From NCBI GenBank assembly GCA_024195585.1, contig SWBL01000062.1, positions 1 through 64,000 of the forward strand: a DNA stretch of 64,000 nucleotides, given 5' to 3'. This document shows positions 1 to 10,266 of this stretch, in pieces. The DNA comes from Aureobasidium sp. EXF-3400. Its lineage: Eukaryota > Ascomycota > Dothideomycetes > Dothideales > Saccotheciaceae. Position 1 is the stretch's first letter; the number at the start of each line of letters is the position of its first letter. Both the position numbers and the translations under genes were made by a program. The notes below the pieces were generated by a model. That model had not been told where the DNA came from, searched no databases, and saw only the letters and a program-made list of their open reading frames with translations.

Positions 1-990
1 CAAGTTCTCGTAGTTGGGTCTCTCGATGCCAAGGTTGCGGCGGCAGATGTCGTAGATGGCCTCGTTGTCGACCATGAAGGAGCAGTCGGAGTGCTCAAGA
101 GTGGTGTGGGTGGTGAGGATAGAGTTGTAGGGCTCGACAACCGAGGTGGCGACCTGAGGAGCAGGGTAGACACAGAACTCGAGCTTGCTCTTCTTGCCGT
201 AGTCGACAGACAAACGCTCCATGAGGAGAGCACCGAAACCAGAACCGGTACCACCACCGAACGAGTGGAAAACGAGGAAGCCCTGGAGACCAGAGCAGTT
301 GTCTGCAACTCTTCGGACCTTGTCGAGAACCTGGTCAATCAATTCCTTGCCGACGGTGTAGTGACCACGAGCGTAGTTGTTTGAGGCATCCTCCTTGCCA
401 GTGATCATCTGCTCGGGGTGGAACAAGCTGCGGTAGGCGCCAGTGCGGACCTCGTCAACGACATTGGGCTCGAGATCGCAGTAGATGGTGCGGGGAACGT
501 ATTTGCCGTTGCCTTGAATCGATCGTTAGCTCGTGAGTCGGTGTAGAAGGAAATGTTCGAGCAGGCGTACCAGTCTCGGAGAAGAAGGTGGAGAAGCCCT
601 GGTCATCGTTGCCGGCCTTGCGCTCCTCAGTGAGGTAACCGTCAGGCTGTGTTGTTGTTAGCAGGTGCGCGCGCAGTGATGGAGCTTGAGGGCGGAAGCT
701 TACCTGAATACCGTGCTCAAGACAGTAGAGCTAGGCAGACAAAATGTCAGTTGGAACCCCTTTTGCGGACGGCGCAGGCGCCGGTGGCCATGCGTCGAAT
801 CAATGGCAGTGTAGGCTCACCTCCCAGCACGAGTTGGCAATCTGGCAACCAGCCTGGCCGACTGGAAACATTCAAGTCAGCATCAAGAGCAACATGGCGG
901 ATGAAACGGGCCAAGGGGCGGTCAGGCGCGAGAGAGCTCAAGAGCTCCAGGGAGTGTCAACATACCGTTCAAGCTGATGACTTCACGCAT
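1..990 (-). CDS. TUB1: alpha-tubulin, 5' part (partial)
   Basis: Alpha-tubulin is the GTP-binding subunit that pairs with beta-tubulin to build microtubules. Reading the minus strand gives five exons: 990-966, 861-821, 730-704, 646-571 and 512-1, the last running off the window. The start MREVISLN is the conserved tubulin N-terminus. It is followed by [22 protein letters not shown] split over two tiny exons (41 and 27 nt), then PDGYLTEE. The tubulin signature GGGTGSG (phosphate-binding loop) is in exon 5. All donors and acceptors are GT/AG and the phases agree. Roughly the first 227 residues are present; the rest of the GTPase core and the C-terminal acidic tail lie outside. A 5' end rich in introns is usual for fungal tubulin genes. 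The assignment to alpha rather than beta rests on the N-terminus and the long H1-S2 loop, and I am confident. Confidence 0.96.
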
Positions 991-1367
991 TGTGAATGAC
1001 CTGGAACCAGACGAGAGATGTGACAAGAAGAGAAGTGAAAAACAGGGCGGAGATGGGTGGTCGGCGTGGTCGTCGAAACGGTGCTGGTCGAAAGTGAAGG
1101 GAAGTGAAGAAGCTGGACCGTGCCTGCCTTCTGTTGTTGTGTTTACAGTGAGTGCGGCCCCTAGAGCCTTGGCGCCTTCCTCGCCCGACCACCATCTAGG
1201 GTCCCCGGTCCCCTACCTTTGCAGCCCCGGGCAATAACATTTGTATCAATGCAAGAGGCTATGTTTTGCTAGAGTTCGTCTTGCTGAGATCTGACTTGTG
1301 TATCTGGACTCATGTGCCGATCAAGACCTCGAATCAAATCTATTCACCTGCTGCCTCTGATCCAACG
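991..1367. promoter_or_regulatory. divergent promoter, alpha-tubulin / Pga1-like gene
   Basis: This 377-bp gap lies between two divergent starts and should hold both promoters. I see no gene and no motif that I would name with confidence. Confidence 0.4.
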
Positions 1368-2175
1368 ATGATGCTCCTCCTGCCTACACTGTTCTACGTA
1401 TGTTTCCTGGCTGTGCCTGCCATAGCTAACGTGGAAAAAACTATCTTCACTGCGCCCGACAGTATAAATTTTGGGGATGCTCGGCCAAACTTGATGGACT
1501 TGCGTCTTGATATCCTTTCATCAAAGAAACTCTCTGTCCGGACTGTTCTTCCTGTAATATTTCCCACTGAGACGCAACCTCGCGGGTTGTCTTCTTGGTA
1601 TACTCTCGACAATCTGCGTCCAGGCCAGCGCTACGAGGTTCGCATCTGTTGGGCGGCGACGGTATCATCAAACAGCCTGGCACACTAGCGATACAGCTTT
1701 GTTAACACAATCCACAGCAACCCACTGATTTCTTCTTGGACACATTCGAAGTTCCCACTGTCTTCGATACTGCGGCTCTACTGCAGGACCTAGGCACTTA
1801 CGCGGAAGAGCGTCAGAACATTCTGGGTGAAAACGGTCTCGAAGAGTTTGGCGAATTGACGACTACTTCTAACCGATCTGTTCTGTTCCTTCGCATTCAG
1901 TCAGCAGCCAATTTCTATACTACCGATCAGGCTTTGATGCAGCATCCTGACCCTGTCTACGTCGACATTAGTATGCTCCCAGCCTTAGATCGCATCTTCG
2001 TTCTGTTACTAATGTTGATCCAGTTCTTGATCCGTATCTTCTGAACATCTTCCCTCAGTCCCTGCTCCCTACGGCTGCATACATTTTTGTACTGGCTGTT
2101 GCTAGCTGGTTCCTATCCGGGTTTGCCTGGTCGAAGTTGCAGGTCTTTGTTCAAGAAAAACAACACGCGGATTGA
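1368..2175 (+). CDS. PGA1: Pga1-like ER membrane protein (GPI-mannosyltransferase II accessory subunit)
   Basis: Three exons, 1368-1661, 1718-1970 and 2024-2175, join in phase. The first intron ends CCACAG. The second is 53 bp with a CTAAT branch site. The protein starts with a hydrophobic signal peptide (MMLLLPTLFYVCFLAVPAIA). A lumenal region follows, with the segment GLSSWYTLDNLRPGQRYEVR and a conserved-looking RICWAATQPTDF across the first splice, and then one C-terminal membrane segment (AAYIFVLAVASWFLSG) with a short tail. This layout and length (about 232 residues) match the Pga1 family. In yeast, Pga1 partners Gpi18 to add the second mannose to GPI precursors in the ER. The family call is from recollected features, not a search, so it is moderately sure; a generic type I membrane protein is the alternative. 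A second start codon directly follows the first. Confidence 0.6.
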
Positions 2176-2234
2176 TAAAACCAGCACTCGAGCTCACCAC
2201 CACTATTGACCACACACCTCCGATCTTGTCGAAG

Positions 2235-2648
2235 ATGCAGTCAGCGATCCAACAGCCTCCACGCTCTTTTCGGGGGCTACCCACCGAACTCATCCTTGAG
2301 ATCCTCAGCTATCTCGCTCCGGATGCCATCATCTCATTTGGATTCGCCAACTACCATCTGCTTGTCAGACACTCCTTAGCGCCACTGCTATCACAAAGCA
2401 CCATGACCCGTCTCATCCGCCAAGCAGCAGTCGTTTCTAGAAACCGTTCAGCTGGCCCTATGCCTATTCCTTCAGAAGTCTACCTGCAGATTCTTAGAAA
2501 CCTTGAGCCTTTTGACGCCCTGAACTATGCCTTGGCCAACTATCTGCAATTGGCTCGACAAGGCATTGCACCTCCGCTGTCACGAGATACACTGCGTCGT
2601 CTAAATCGCGCGGTCAGACGTGGACTGGAGCCAGACTTCAATACTTGA
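2235..2648 (+). CDS. small protein of two tandem F-box-like repeats
   Basis: A single-exon frame of 137 residues begins 59 bp after the Pga1-like stop on the same strand. I chose this ATG because an earlier in-frame one at 2172 overlaps the upstream gene. The protein consists of two similar units of about 60 residues. Unit 1 starts FRGLPTELILEILSYLAP and unit 2 PMPIPSEVYLQILRNLEP. Both continue with a FANYHL/LANYLQL helix, then LVRHSLAPLLSQ / LARQGIAPPLSR and a basic tail. The LP-x-E-[LI]-x-x-x-I-L pattern is the F-box start, which binds Skp1 in SCF ubiquitin ligases. No substrate-binding domain is present. It may be a repeated F-box-like fragment rather than a working SCF receptor. The function is unknown. 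Confidence 0.55.
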   Translation: MQSAIQQPPRSFRGLPTELILEILSYLAPDAIISFGFANYHLLVRHSLAPLLSQSTMTRLIRQAAVVSRNRSAGPMPIPSEVYLQILRNLEPFDALNYALANYLQLARQGIAPPLSRDTLRRLNRAVRRGLEPDFNT

Positions 2649-3444
2649 GCAAACGATGGCAAGCATATTCTCAAGGCTTCAGGTTTGAATTAGCTTACAC
2701 AACTGCCTGCTTGTTACACTTTAATCTCAGCCTCTTGGTTATGAGAGTGGATCCTTATGGTTAGCAGAAGGTACACCATGTATCGGATCACGCCCGTCCA
2801 AGCTTGCTGCGACACGGCACGCAAAAGACAAGCATACCAGAACAAGAGCATGACTAAATTCCGGTCGCTAGAGCTAGGTTGTTTGTCAAATGAACTATTC
2901 TATTCTATCCCATCGCTCTCCAGAACTGATATCCGATGATATATTGTCTGCTAGCGTTCAGGAAATCACTTGAGAATCGATCGCGATATTCTTGGCGCAT
3001 GTGCAACCCCAGGTGCTTTGTCAGAAGCACCGCAATTTCGCAAGCTGTTTCTATAAGCAGGGCACTATTCAATATGTTTCAGGAGCATTAATGTGTCAGC
3101 GGCCATGCAATTTTGTCGAAATCTAGCAGCGCACTGTCTCTACCCCTGGTGTTCACTCCGGAATGCAGTCGATCCGGGCGGCCATCGCGCTCCAGAAAAA
3201 GGGTCCGACGCGACGTCATAACGTTTTTTGGACGAGATGGAATGATCATGGAAGCGTGCTTGGTATCCGTAGGCTTGAAGGTTTCCTCGACTGACATCGT
3301 CTCTTAAGCATCTCTTATTCTCTACTTTTTGTATCCAAATCTGTGCTGATCTACCTCTGGCAACTACTGCGACATCCTACTTCCAATTCAAAAAAGCAAC
3401 CACACAAGAGCTGGCTACTACTTCAGAACCACCACATCGCCAAC
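2649..3444. other. intergenic, no gene seen
   Basis: About 800 bp. Short open frames here lack coding character. It should contain the terminator of the F-box-like gene and the promoter of the DUF4336 gene; the last 100 bp before the ATG are pyrimidine- and CA-rich. Confidence 0.4.
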
Positions 3445-4308
3445 ATGACCAGCAAGCTCATTCCCCCGAACCCCGACAAGGTCATGGTCATTCGCAATGT
3501 AACTCCGGACGTTGTCACACTCTCGCTGCCCTTTGCGCGCTTCGGTCAAATCAACATTGGTGGCCGCGGAACTCTCGGTTTGTTCTTCCTCGAACCCGCT
3601 GCAAGCCGCTGTAGCTAACACTTGACAGTCCGCCTGCAGAACGGTAGCGTAGCCGTCTTTTCTCCCGTTGCTCTCACCAACGACGTCCAAAGCCAGATCA
3701 ACAAGATGGGCGCGGTAAAATACATCTGTGCCAATGACGCCGAGCACCACATCTTCATGGACGACTGGCACAAGGCCTTCCCAGACGCCAAACTGATCGG
3801 TCCGGATGCATTGAAAGAGAAGCGTGAAAGCCAGAAGAAGCCATTGCCTTGGACACACTTGTTCCGCCCAAAGGACAACACTAGTTGGAACATTGATGAA
3901 GCCTTTGACCGCGAGTTTGACGCCGAGTATGTCCACGCCCACGCCAACAAGGAACTCGTATTCAACCACAAGCCCTCAAAAACTCTGATTCAAGCCGACC
4001 TGCTTTTCAACTTGCCGGCTGTAGAGCAGTACTCGCGCACCAATGTCAGTCCTACCGCTGGTGTCTTCACAAAGTTGTTTTGCAAGATCAACACTACGGC
4101 TGGCTCAGCAATCTGGCAGAAGAGATTTGTCTGGTATGCGCTAAGTGCATCGGACAGACCTGCTTTCAACCAGAGCATGGCCAGAATCGACAAATGGGAC
4201 TTTGAGCGCATCATCCCTTGCCATGGTGAGGTGATTGAGAAGGAGGGCAAGGGCATCTTCAGAAAGGTGTTCGAATGGCACCTGGAGGCTGCTAAGAAGT
4301 CGAATTAA
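3445..4308 (+). CDS. DUF4336 family protein (metallo-beta-lactamase-like fold)
   Basis: Two exons, 3445-3577 and 3629-4308, are joined by a 51-bp intron (GTTTG...TTGACAG) that restores the frame as GGRGTLVRLQNGSVAVFSPVALT. The product has about 270 residues. The pattern of an N-terminal beta-rich segment, RLQNGSLAVFSPVALT, then KYICANDAEHHIFMDDWHKAFPDAKLIGP, and a late PCHGEVIE motif is that of DUF4336 proteins, which resemble metallo-beta-lactamase hydrolases. The histidines in DAEHHIF and PCHGE are candidate metal ligands. Its biochemical role is not established. The gene stands alone, facing the F-box gene downstream tail to tail (340-bp gap). I am confident in the family and unsure of the function. 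Confidence 0.75.
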
Positions 4309-4648
4309 AGAGCCTAAAGCGCCTCTTGAACTGCATCTGGCCGACTTGACGAGGCATCATGCGATCCAGACACAACATTGGGTTTTCTTGCAACAACTTT
4401 TTTTGGTAGAGAAGAGGATTTAATTTAATGACAATGCTAAGCTAATACCAAACTCCTCAAAGAACACGCCTTGCCCGATGATACTAAAACAAAAGCAACT
4501 TTTTCTGCCCTCGCTGAATGCATATTATGTGGAAAGCAAGTTCGCTGAAATGAAAGCAACACTAAAGTTCATGAGTCTCGTCAACGTCTCAGAAGCATCA
4601 ACAAGAAAAGGAAGGAGAAGTCAAAGAGCAACCAGGCTCTTGGTAACC
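4309..4648. terminator. convergent 3' region
   Basis: 340 bp between two converging genes. It is AT-richer than its flanks and should hold both polyadenylation regions. No gene was seen. Confidence 0.35.
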
Positions 4649-6121
4649 TCAAAGTCTGAACCAGTTCTTCTCCACAGCGCGGAGGAGCTCATCTTCACTG
4701 ACACAGATCCATGAGCTCTCGGTCTTACCGTAGACACCCGTGGATCCATAAGGTCCTTTGGCAGAAGGCTCCCAAGTCATGGGCCAAGCACCGCCGCTCG
4801 AGACCTCGGCAAAGGAGAAGTCGCCATGGACGACACGCTCAGCAGGGTTGAAGATGCAATCGGCAAAGAAGAGCTCGATGTCAAGCTCCTTGCGCTTGCG
4901 CTTCTGGTTCTGCATCAGCGTACGTGCCGAGGTGAGAACATCGCGCAGACGGCGTGACTTTAGTGCTTGCTGAGCACGAAGAGAGTCCTTGACTGTGCTG
5001 GCAGAGCCATCGCGGTCGCAGAGTTCGAGGGCGCGGACCTGGCATTCACCTTCCCATACCACTTCCTCATGAGAGAAGAGGCAGGCACACATGCTGGGGA
5101 TGGAGATGGAGAGGTCCTTGAGACGGGGGCAGGAAGCCAGAGATTCACAGACATGTGTGTCTGGAGAGAGGTAGCCGGGGTGTGGATGGAAGAAGCCATC
5201 GTCCGAGCGAGGCGAGTGCTCAAGGACGCGGAGAGTGTTTGCTGAGGAGTTGACAATGGCCATAACTCCAGCAATTGTGACGGTAGAAAGATTGGTAAGG
5301 TGGAACTCTTCGAGGTTGTTTGCGCTGCGTGCAATGTTGAACATGTCTTCATCATCAATGGGCATCAATAGTGTGTTGCCAAAGATTTTCAAACGCCTCA
5401 GCTGCGAGAAGTTGACACGAGGATCTGCGAGAGGGTGTGTATTCTCGACTTCTGACCATTCCTTCTCCTGGGCACTGCCCAGGCATGTGGCACGCAGCTC
5501 CAGAGATCTGAGAGGGACGTCGTCCTCCGAAGAGTTGCCCAGCAGATGTATCCAGTCCTGTGCAGTTCCGTGTCGCAGCAGCGTCCAAGGCACGCTGATC
5601 GAAGTGAGATGACGGCAGCTTCTCAGAACATCGAAGATCATGCGGTCTGTCTCAACGGTATTGAAACCATCAAAGAACATGCGGCGGACTTCACCCGCCA
5701 CATCTGGGAACTGAGAAAAGAACTTAACAGCGCTCTTGAGAAAGCCAAAGGGATCACGATACACTGCGCTGCCTCTGGGCTTACTCATGAACTCGTAGGC
5801 TCCGTAGGATGAACGACGAGTTGGGATCTCGGCCCATCTTTCCGAACCTTGCCATCTTCTGATTGATACAGTTTTGATGGTGTTTCGAATGGCCCAGTCA
5901 TGCCATCTTGTGCAAACACCACGAATGTTGGATGCTCCATCCCAGCGTTGTGCTTCGGGCTGCACAGGTCCTCTGATGTATCTGGTCAATGGCGTTCGTG
6001 AGATTGGTAGAGGAGCTTGGGTAAGACCAAAGGTGTATTTGACGCCGTTTTCGGCATTCATCTGAGCAGCATAGTCGAGAATGGACGAGAGTATCTCGTC
6101 TGGGAAGTCGTTGATGTGCAT
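4649..6121 (-). CDS. F-box domain protein
   Basis: An intronless gene of 490 residues if translation begins at the ATG at 6121, giving MHINDFPDEILSSILDYA, a canonical F-box start. An in-frame ATG 60 nt upstream would add a hydrophobic leader and seems less likely. The F-box lies at residues 1-45. The rest is rich in leucine, with phrases such as SLELRATCLG, LRRLKIFGNTLL and LEEFHLTNLSTVTIAG that look like loose leucine-rich repeats. F-box proteins bind Skp1 and deliver substrates to Cullin-1 ubiquitin ligases. Fungal families of this kind are large and poorly characterised, and the substrate cannot be inferred. The C-terminal part is conserved-looking (FFADCIFNPAERVVHGDF) but unassigned. Confidence 0.75.
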   Translation of the reverse strand: MHINDFPDEILSSILDYAAQMNAENGVKYTFGLTQAPLPISRTPLTRYIRGPVQPEAQRWDGASNIRGVCTRWHDWAIRNTIKTVSIRRWQGSERWAEIPTRRSSYGAYEFMSKPRGSAVYRDPFGFLKSAVKFFSQFPDVAGEVRRMFFDGFNTVETDRMIFDVLRSCRHLTSISVPWTLLRHGTAQDWIHLLGNSSEDDVPLRSLELRATCLGSAQEKEWSEVENTHPLADPRVNFSQLRRLKIFGNTLLMPIDDEDMFNIARSANNLEEFHLTNLSTVTIAGVMAIVNSSANTLRVLEHSPRSDDGFFHPHPGYLSPDTHVCESLASCPRLKDLSISIPSMCACLFSHEEVVWEGECQVRALELCDRDGSASTVKDSLRAQQALKSRRLRDVLTSARTLMQNQKRKRKELDIELFFADCIFNPAERVVHGDFSFAEVSSGGAWPMTWEPSAKGPYGSTGVYGKTESSWICVSEDELLRAVEKNWFRL

Positions 6122-7198
6122 CTTGATTATGTAGCAGTGCAGTAATGGAAGTATCGAAGCAAGTCTAATACTTCTTTGCAAAGTGAAGGTAAACTGGTGG
6201 TGGGAGACTCAGAAGAAAAAGTGGGAGGAAGAGAAAGGACTTTACCAGGACTATATCTCCTCAAGCAGGAGCATTGTCCTTACGTTACAAGAAACTCATG
6301 GGCCCCTCAAACTCCGTTGTGCGAACGCCCTAGGAAAAGTGTTCACGTGGGAGTATCGAACCACAACAGAGGTAATGAGCAAAACGTGCGAAAGGATCGC
6401 AAAAGGCTTGCAGGCCATTAGTCACAGTATGGATGATGAACACATTCTTGGTTACTATGGGGTAATTTTTGAATAATATGGGGTAACAAGTACGAATGGC
6501 CAAGCCTGCGTCGGCAACCAAGGAGATCTCGTGACGGCTTTGGAAGCTACTTTTCGATCACCTTGCTCAAACGGTTTGTTATTGTGTAAAAGTACCCAGC
6601 ACGGTGGATTGATCACGAAGCGCTAGGAGGAGGGGTTGTTCTGCAAAGCTGAGAAGCGAGGACCACCTAGGAGATGAAGAGGTGAAGTCCAAAGCATGCG
6701 CTTGGCAAGGTGGCACCCCCGTTGCGTGGCATTGTGTGATACAAAGGCAGATTGACGTGTGTTGACGAGATCGCGACACGACAAGGCTGTTAGATTCGTC
6801 GTCTATCTGGTCACTCATGTTGCAAACAAACAGGCTGGAGGCAAGACGCCAGATGGTGCAAGCACTGGATTTAACGGACAATTGGCACGTGTGATGGTGC
6901 TGACGTGGAAGTCGGCTCTTCGGTCATGGAAAGAGATTTACTCTTCGGAACTCGGCGGTTTCGCCTGCCAAAAAGTCGGGTAGAGTCTAGCACGGCTTGT
7001 ACGAGGTATCGACTGGATGGAGAAGGTGTTACAGACGGTGTGTTTCGTGGCGTCATGGTTTCTATACAAGCGGAGGTGTACGCCTGAGGCTTAACGTTCC
7101 CCAAATTTGCAAAGCCGAAGCTAGGCGGGGACGTTTTGAGAGTCTGGAGAAAGAAGCTGGGGGTGGCCGGGATGAAAACAGTCTGCTGCCACGCCAGT
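6122..7198. other. intergenic, no gene seen
   Basis: About 1.08 kb. Open frames near 6176-6476 and 6759-7248 show no recognisable protein features. The region should include the F-box gene promoter and the 3' end of the DUF1746 gene. Confidence 0.4.
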
Positions 7199-8179
7199 CT
7201 AGACATCGAAAACACGGTCACCACCAACCCGCATTCGGAAAAAGGCACTGCGGTCCGCTAGCCTAGCACGTAGACCACCGCTCGTAGAAGGAGCCGTGGT
7301 TGTAGATTGAACGGGGTCACGCATCTCCTTGAGCTGTGTTTTGATCACATCAAAGAGATTGAGATGCGCAATCATAATCTCACCGCTGTTGAACGCGTCA
7401 AAGATGTTGGAATCTGTGCGGGGTGCTGTGGAAGCCAACAAAGCCTGCCTCTCATCGGACTCTGCTTCTGGCTGAACAGATGACTCGGTGTTTGCTGACG
7501 AGTCGTGAGTTGGATTCAGTGAGTGCAACTCTTGATCAACTGGCTGGTGGTCGGACCTGAGCTGGCCTCGCTCCTCGAAGTCGTGGTTCTGGACTGCTGT
7601 TGGAGGAGTTGTGGTGGCAGATGTCTGTTGTTTGACTCGCTGACGAGTCGTGGCTGCAGCCAGGTGGACAAGCTGCATGAGCAGTATCAGAATGTCCAGC
7701 AAGACCAGATGTAACTTTGACGTGGGGCCTTTCTGACCAACAAAATCCATGGCCAGACCGCCATGCAGATAGCCTCTGGTAGCCTCGCCAGCTTCGGGAC
7801 GGGCGAGGACAATGTGCAAGAGGATGATCAGCAAGTTAGAGCCAAAGATGGCAGCGAGGTAAGGCCTAGGATGCGGAGGTTCGGGAAGAAAGGCGGGTTT
7901 GGGTGTTAGGAAGATGAATTGTATGGCGGCTCGGACTAGGAAGCGCGTGAAGGAGCAGCTGGCAGGCTGTCAGCGTGATACAGGAGTGGGATTAGGTGTA
8001 GTGACATACTCCATATAGTAGACAGCAGACAGCTCGGCATAGATCAGGAGGTCGATATTGCGCAGCAGGTCCTGCAAGAAAGCATCTCGCTTCTTGTTGA
8101 AGGTGGCCTTGTTGCGCTGCAGGCGCTCTCTCCTGGTCGCATCGTCGAGCGGTAGCGACGAGGCAGGCTCATGGTTCAT
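7199..8179 (-). CDS. DUF1746 membrane protein (possible Dsc E3 ligase complex subunit)
   Basis: Two exons, 8179-8010 and 7958-7199, are separated by a 51-bp intron. Joined, they read VYYMDCSFTRFLVRAAIQFIFLTPKP, which bridges the frame cleanly. The protein has about 309 residues. An N-terminal charged stretch ends in RKRDAF-like residues followed by LLRNIDLLIYAELSAVYYMD. Further hydrophobic segments follow (RPYLAAIFGSNLLIILLHIV, LHLVLLDILILLMQLVHL), and then a long Ser/Thr/Glu-rich tail. This is the pattern of fungal DUF1746 proteins, which include a subunit of the Golgi Dsc ubiquitin ligase that activates sterol-responsive SREBP in fission yeast. The family call is fairly firm; the Dsc role is from memory and less certain. 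Confidence 0.7.
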
Positions 8180-8436
8180 TTCCGGGCATTCATGTGTTGC
8201 TGTATCGTATCGCTCGCATTACTCAAACATCGTGTACCACGTACATACAAAAAGAGCGACGGGCGTGCTTGCAACGAGGAAGTCGCATGTGCTTCGACTT
8301 CCGAGTATGACGCCGGCTGGCCTTCGCCAAGTCTGCCTTCCCCTTTGGGCGTTGATTGTGTGTCTCGCGCTGCGACGCGTGCGCCTGAAGTCCACGAAGT
8401 CTAGCATTTCATCCTGCTCATTCACCACACCCAACC

Positions 8437-9661
8437 ATGGCCAATTTCTTTGATCTCAAAGCTCGCAAGGCCGCCGCTGCTGCTTCTGCCACAGGAGAAG
8501 GCTCCTCCAAATCTGCTGGCCCCAAAGTCGACAATCGCTTGCAACCATGGGTCGAGAAATAGTCCGTCGCTAGTCCTCTACTCAATTCTCAGCAGCTAAC
8601 TTGCTACCAGCCGCCCCAAGTCGCTCGATGATGTCTCGTCGCAAGAACATACCGTTGATGTGCTCCGCCGTACCCTTCAATCCGCCAATCTCCCACACAT
8701 GCTCTTCTACGGTCCCCCTGGTACCGGCAAGACCTCGACTGTCCTCGCTCTTGCCAAACAGCTTTATGGTCCTGAACTCATCAAAACCCGTGTCCTTGAG
8801 CTCAATGCTTCAGACGAACGTGGTATCAGCATTGTTCGCGAGAAGGTCAAGGACTTCGCTCGCATGCAACTGTCAAATCCTCCTTCCGGTCCCGCTGGCC
8901 AAGAGTACCGCAAAAAGTATCCCTGCCCGCCCTACAAGATCATCATTCTCGACGAAGCAGATTCCATGACACAGGATGCTCAGTCCGCTCTGCGTCGCAC
9001 AATGGAAACCTACAGCAAGATCACTCGCTTCTGCCTCATCTGCAACTATGTCACACGCATCATCGACCCTCTGGCCAGTAGATGCAGCAAGTTCAGATTC
9101 AAGAGCTTGGATGGTGGAAATGCTCGTAAGAGATTAGAAAACATTGCCGCCATGGAGAAGGTCAAGCTTGATGATGGAGTTGTCGATACTCTGATCCGCT
9201 GCGCTGAGGGCGATCTGCGAAAAGCCATCACTTTCCTGCAATCTGCTGCTCGTCTGGCTGGTGCAGAACAATCGAAACCCGACGACGATGCCATGGACGT
9301 TGATGGCCAAGTCGCGGCTAATTCGGTTTCTGTACGGAGTGTCGAAGAGATTGCTGGTGTCGTTCCTGACCGTACTGTCTCCCGACTCATTCAAGCCTTG
9401 CAGCCTAACACGCGAGCTTCGGTTTATGATGCCGTCTCTCGTGTAGTTCAGGACTTGATCGCTGAAGGCTGGAGCGCTACGCAGCTGGTGTCACAACTGT
9501 ACGAACAGATCCTCATGGACGACTCTATCGACAACCCGAAGAAGAATCGCATTGTCATGTCTTTTTCACAGACCGACAAAAGGTTGATTGACGGAAGTGA
9601 CGAGCACCTCACGATTCTTGATCTGAGTCTGCAGATTGCTGGTGCTCTAGCTGGAAGCTGA
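8437..9661 (+). CDS. RFC2: replication factor C subunit (Rfc2; human RFC4 type)
   Basis: Two exons, 8437-8561 and 8611-9661, join as [19 protein letters not shown], the family's hallmark N-terminus. The donor is an unusual GTCCGT. The protein (about 391 residues) is an AAA+ clamp-loader subunit that helps open PCNA and place it on primed DNA. Visible motifs are Walker [10 protein letters not shown], Walker [11 protein letters not shown], the SRC arginine-finger motif in [11 protein letters not shown], and [21 protein letters not shown] and the [12 protein letters not shown] phrase fit Rfc2/hRFC4 better than Rfc3-5. The C-terminal collar domain is present, with an acidic insertion near residue 250 ([13 protein letters not shown]). 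It is complete and looks intact. Confidence 0.95.
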
Positions 9662-10074
9662 ATTGCTGAGTCTTTCTTCTGATGATGCTTTTCTCCTGAC
9701 TGCCGACTACAACCATCTCGGTAGCGACCACTGAGCAAAGTCGGCAAGACGCTCTAGCTCTTTTGCTGCTCAAGTACAACGCAAGCCGATGCTCTCGCTA
9801 GGCCAAGGGTATAGCCCTGGCTTTAAGTTGCTTGCTGCACATACCGCCACATGTAACACTATATGCTTAATGACCAATACAAACCATATGCCTTACGAGC
9901 ACTGTCCCATCTTCATGACGTGAACACTCTATTCCGATATCTGTCTGAGAATGATACAGCTGTGTCACATCCATTATAGCAAGTGCACCGGTGTTGGCAG
10001 TAGTGTGAAGGTTGGAAACAGGGGGTATATCATTTGAGCCTAAACTAACAACAACGCAGGAGGGGAATCGGAGA
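9662..10074. terminator. convergent 3' region between RFC2 and flavodoxin gene
   Basis: About 413 bp downstream of two converging genes. No gene was seen. It should contain both 3' untranslated regions. Confidence 0.35.
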
Positions 10075-10266
10075 CTAGGAGATGGTGCACTTGACGGGCA
10101 AACCACAGGGACCAGACTTGTCGTGCTCCTCCTTGTGTTGGGGCTCGGTCGAGGTCTGCTGCTTTGATGCTTGTGTTGTGCTCTGGCTAGGCTCGGTGAC
10201 TGGAGCACCACCACCGACAGCCTCCTGCTTGTTGTTGGTTCCCGCACCCGCGGCGCCATCATGCAG
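10075..10266 (-). other. in-frame 63-codon extension ending in a CaaX box, after the flavodoxin TGA
   Basis: Directly after the TGA at 10269-10267 the same frame stays open for 63 codons to TAG at 10077-10075. The peptide is low-complexity (Thr, Ser, Gln, Glu, Gly), reads like a linker (APVTEPSQSTTQASKQQ), and ends CGLPVKCTIS. Its last four residues, CTIS, form a CaaX farnesylation motif with an upstream Cys available for palmitoylation. Yeast Ycp4 of the same family carries a lipidated C-terminus. Two routes could make this isoform: readthrough of TGA-CTG, or removal of a 51-nt in-frame intron (10275-10225, GTCGCA...AAGCAG) that contains the stop. Which one operates, if either, cannot be told from sequence. 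Confidence 0.5.

Noticed and set aside
3418..3969. 183-residue minus-strand frame over the DUF4336 gene
   Set aside because: Antisense shadow crossing the intron of the sense gene; no domain features.
6122..6181. N-terminal extension of the F-box protein from the upstream in-frame ATG
   Set aside because: The second ATG places the F-box at the very N-terminus as is usual; the extra 20 residues are hydrophobic leader-like and probably untranslated.
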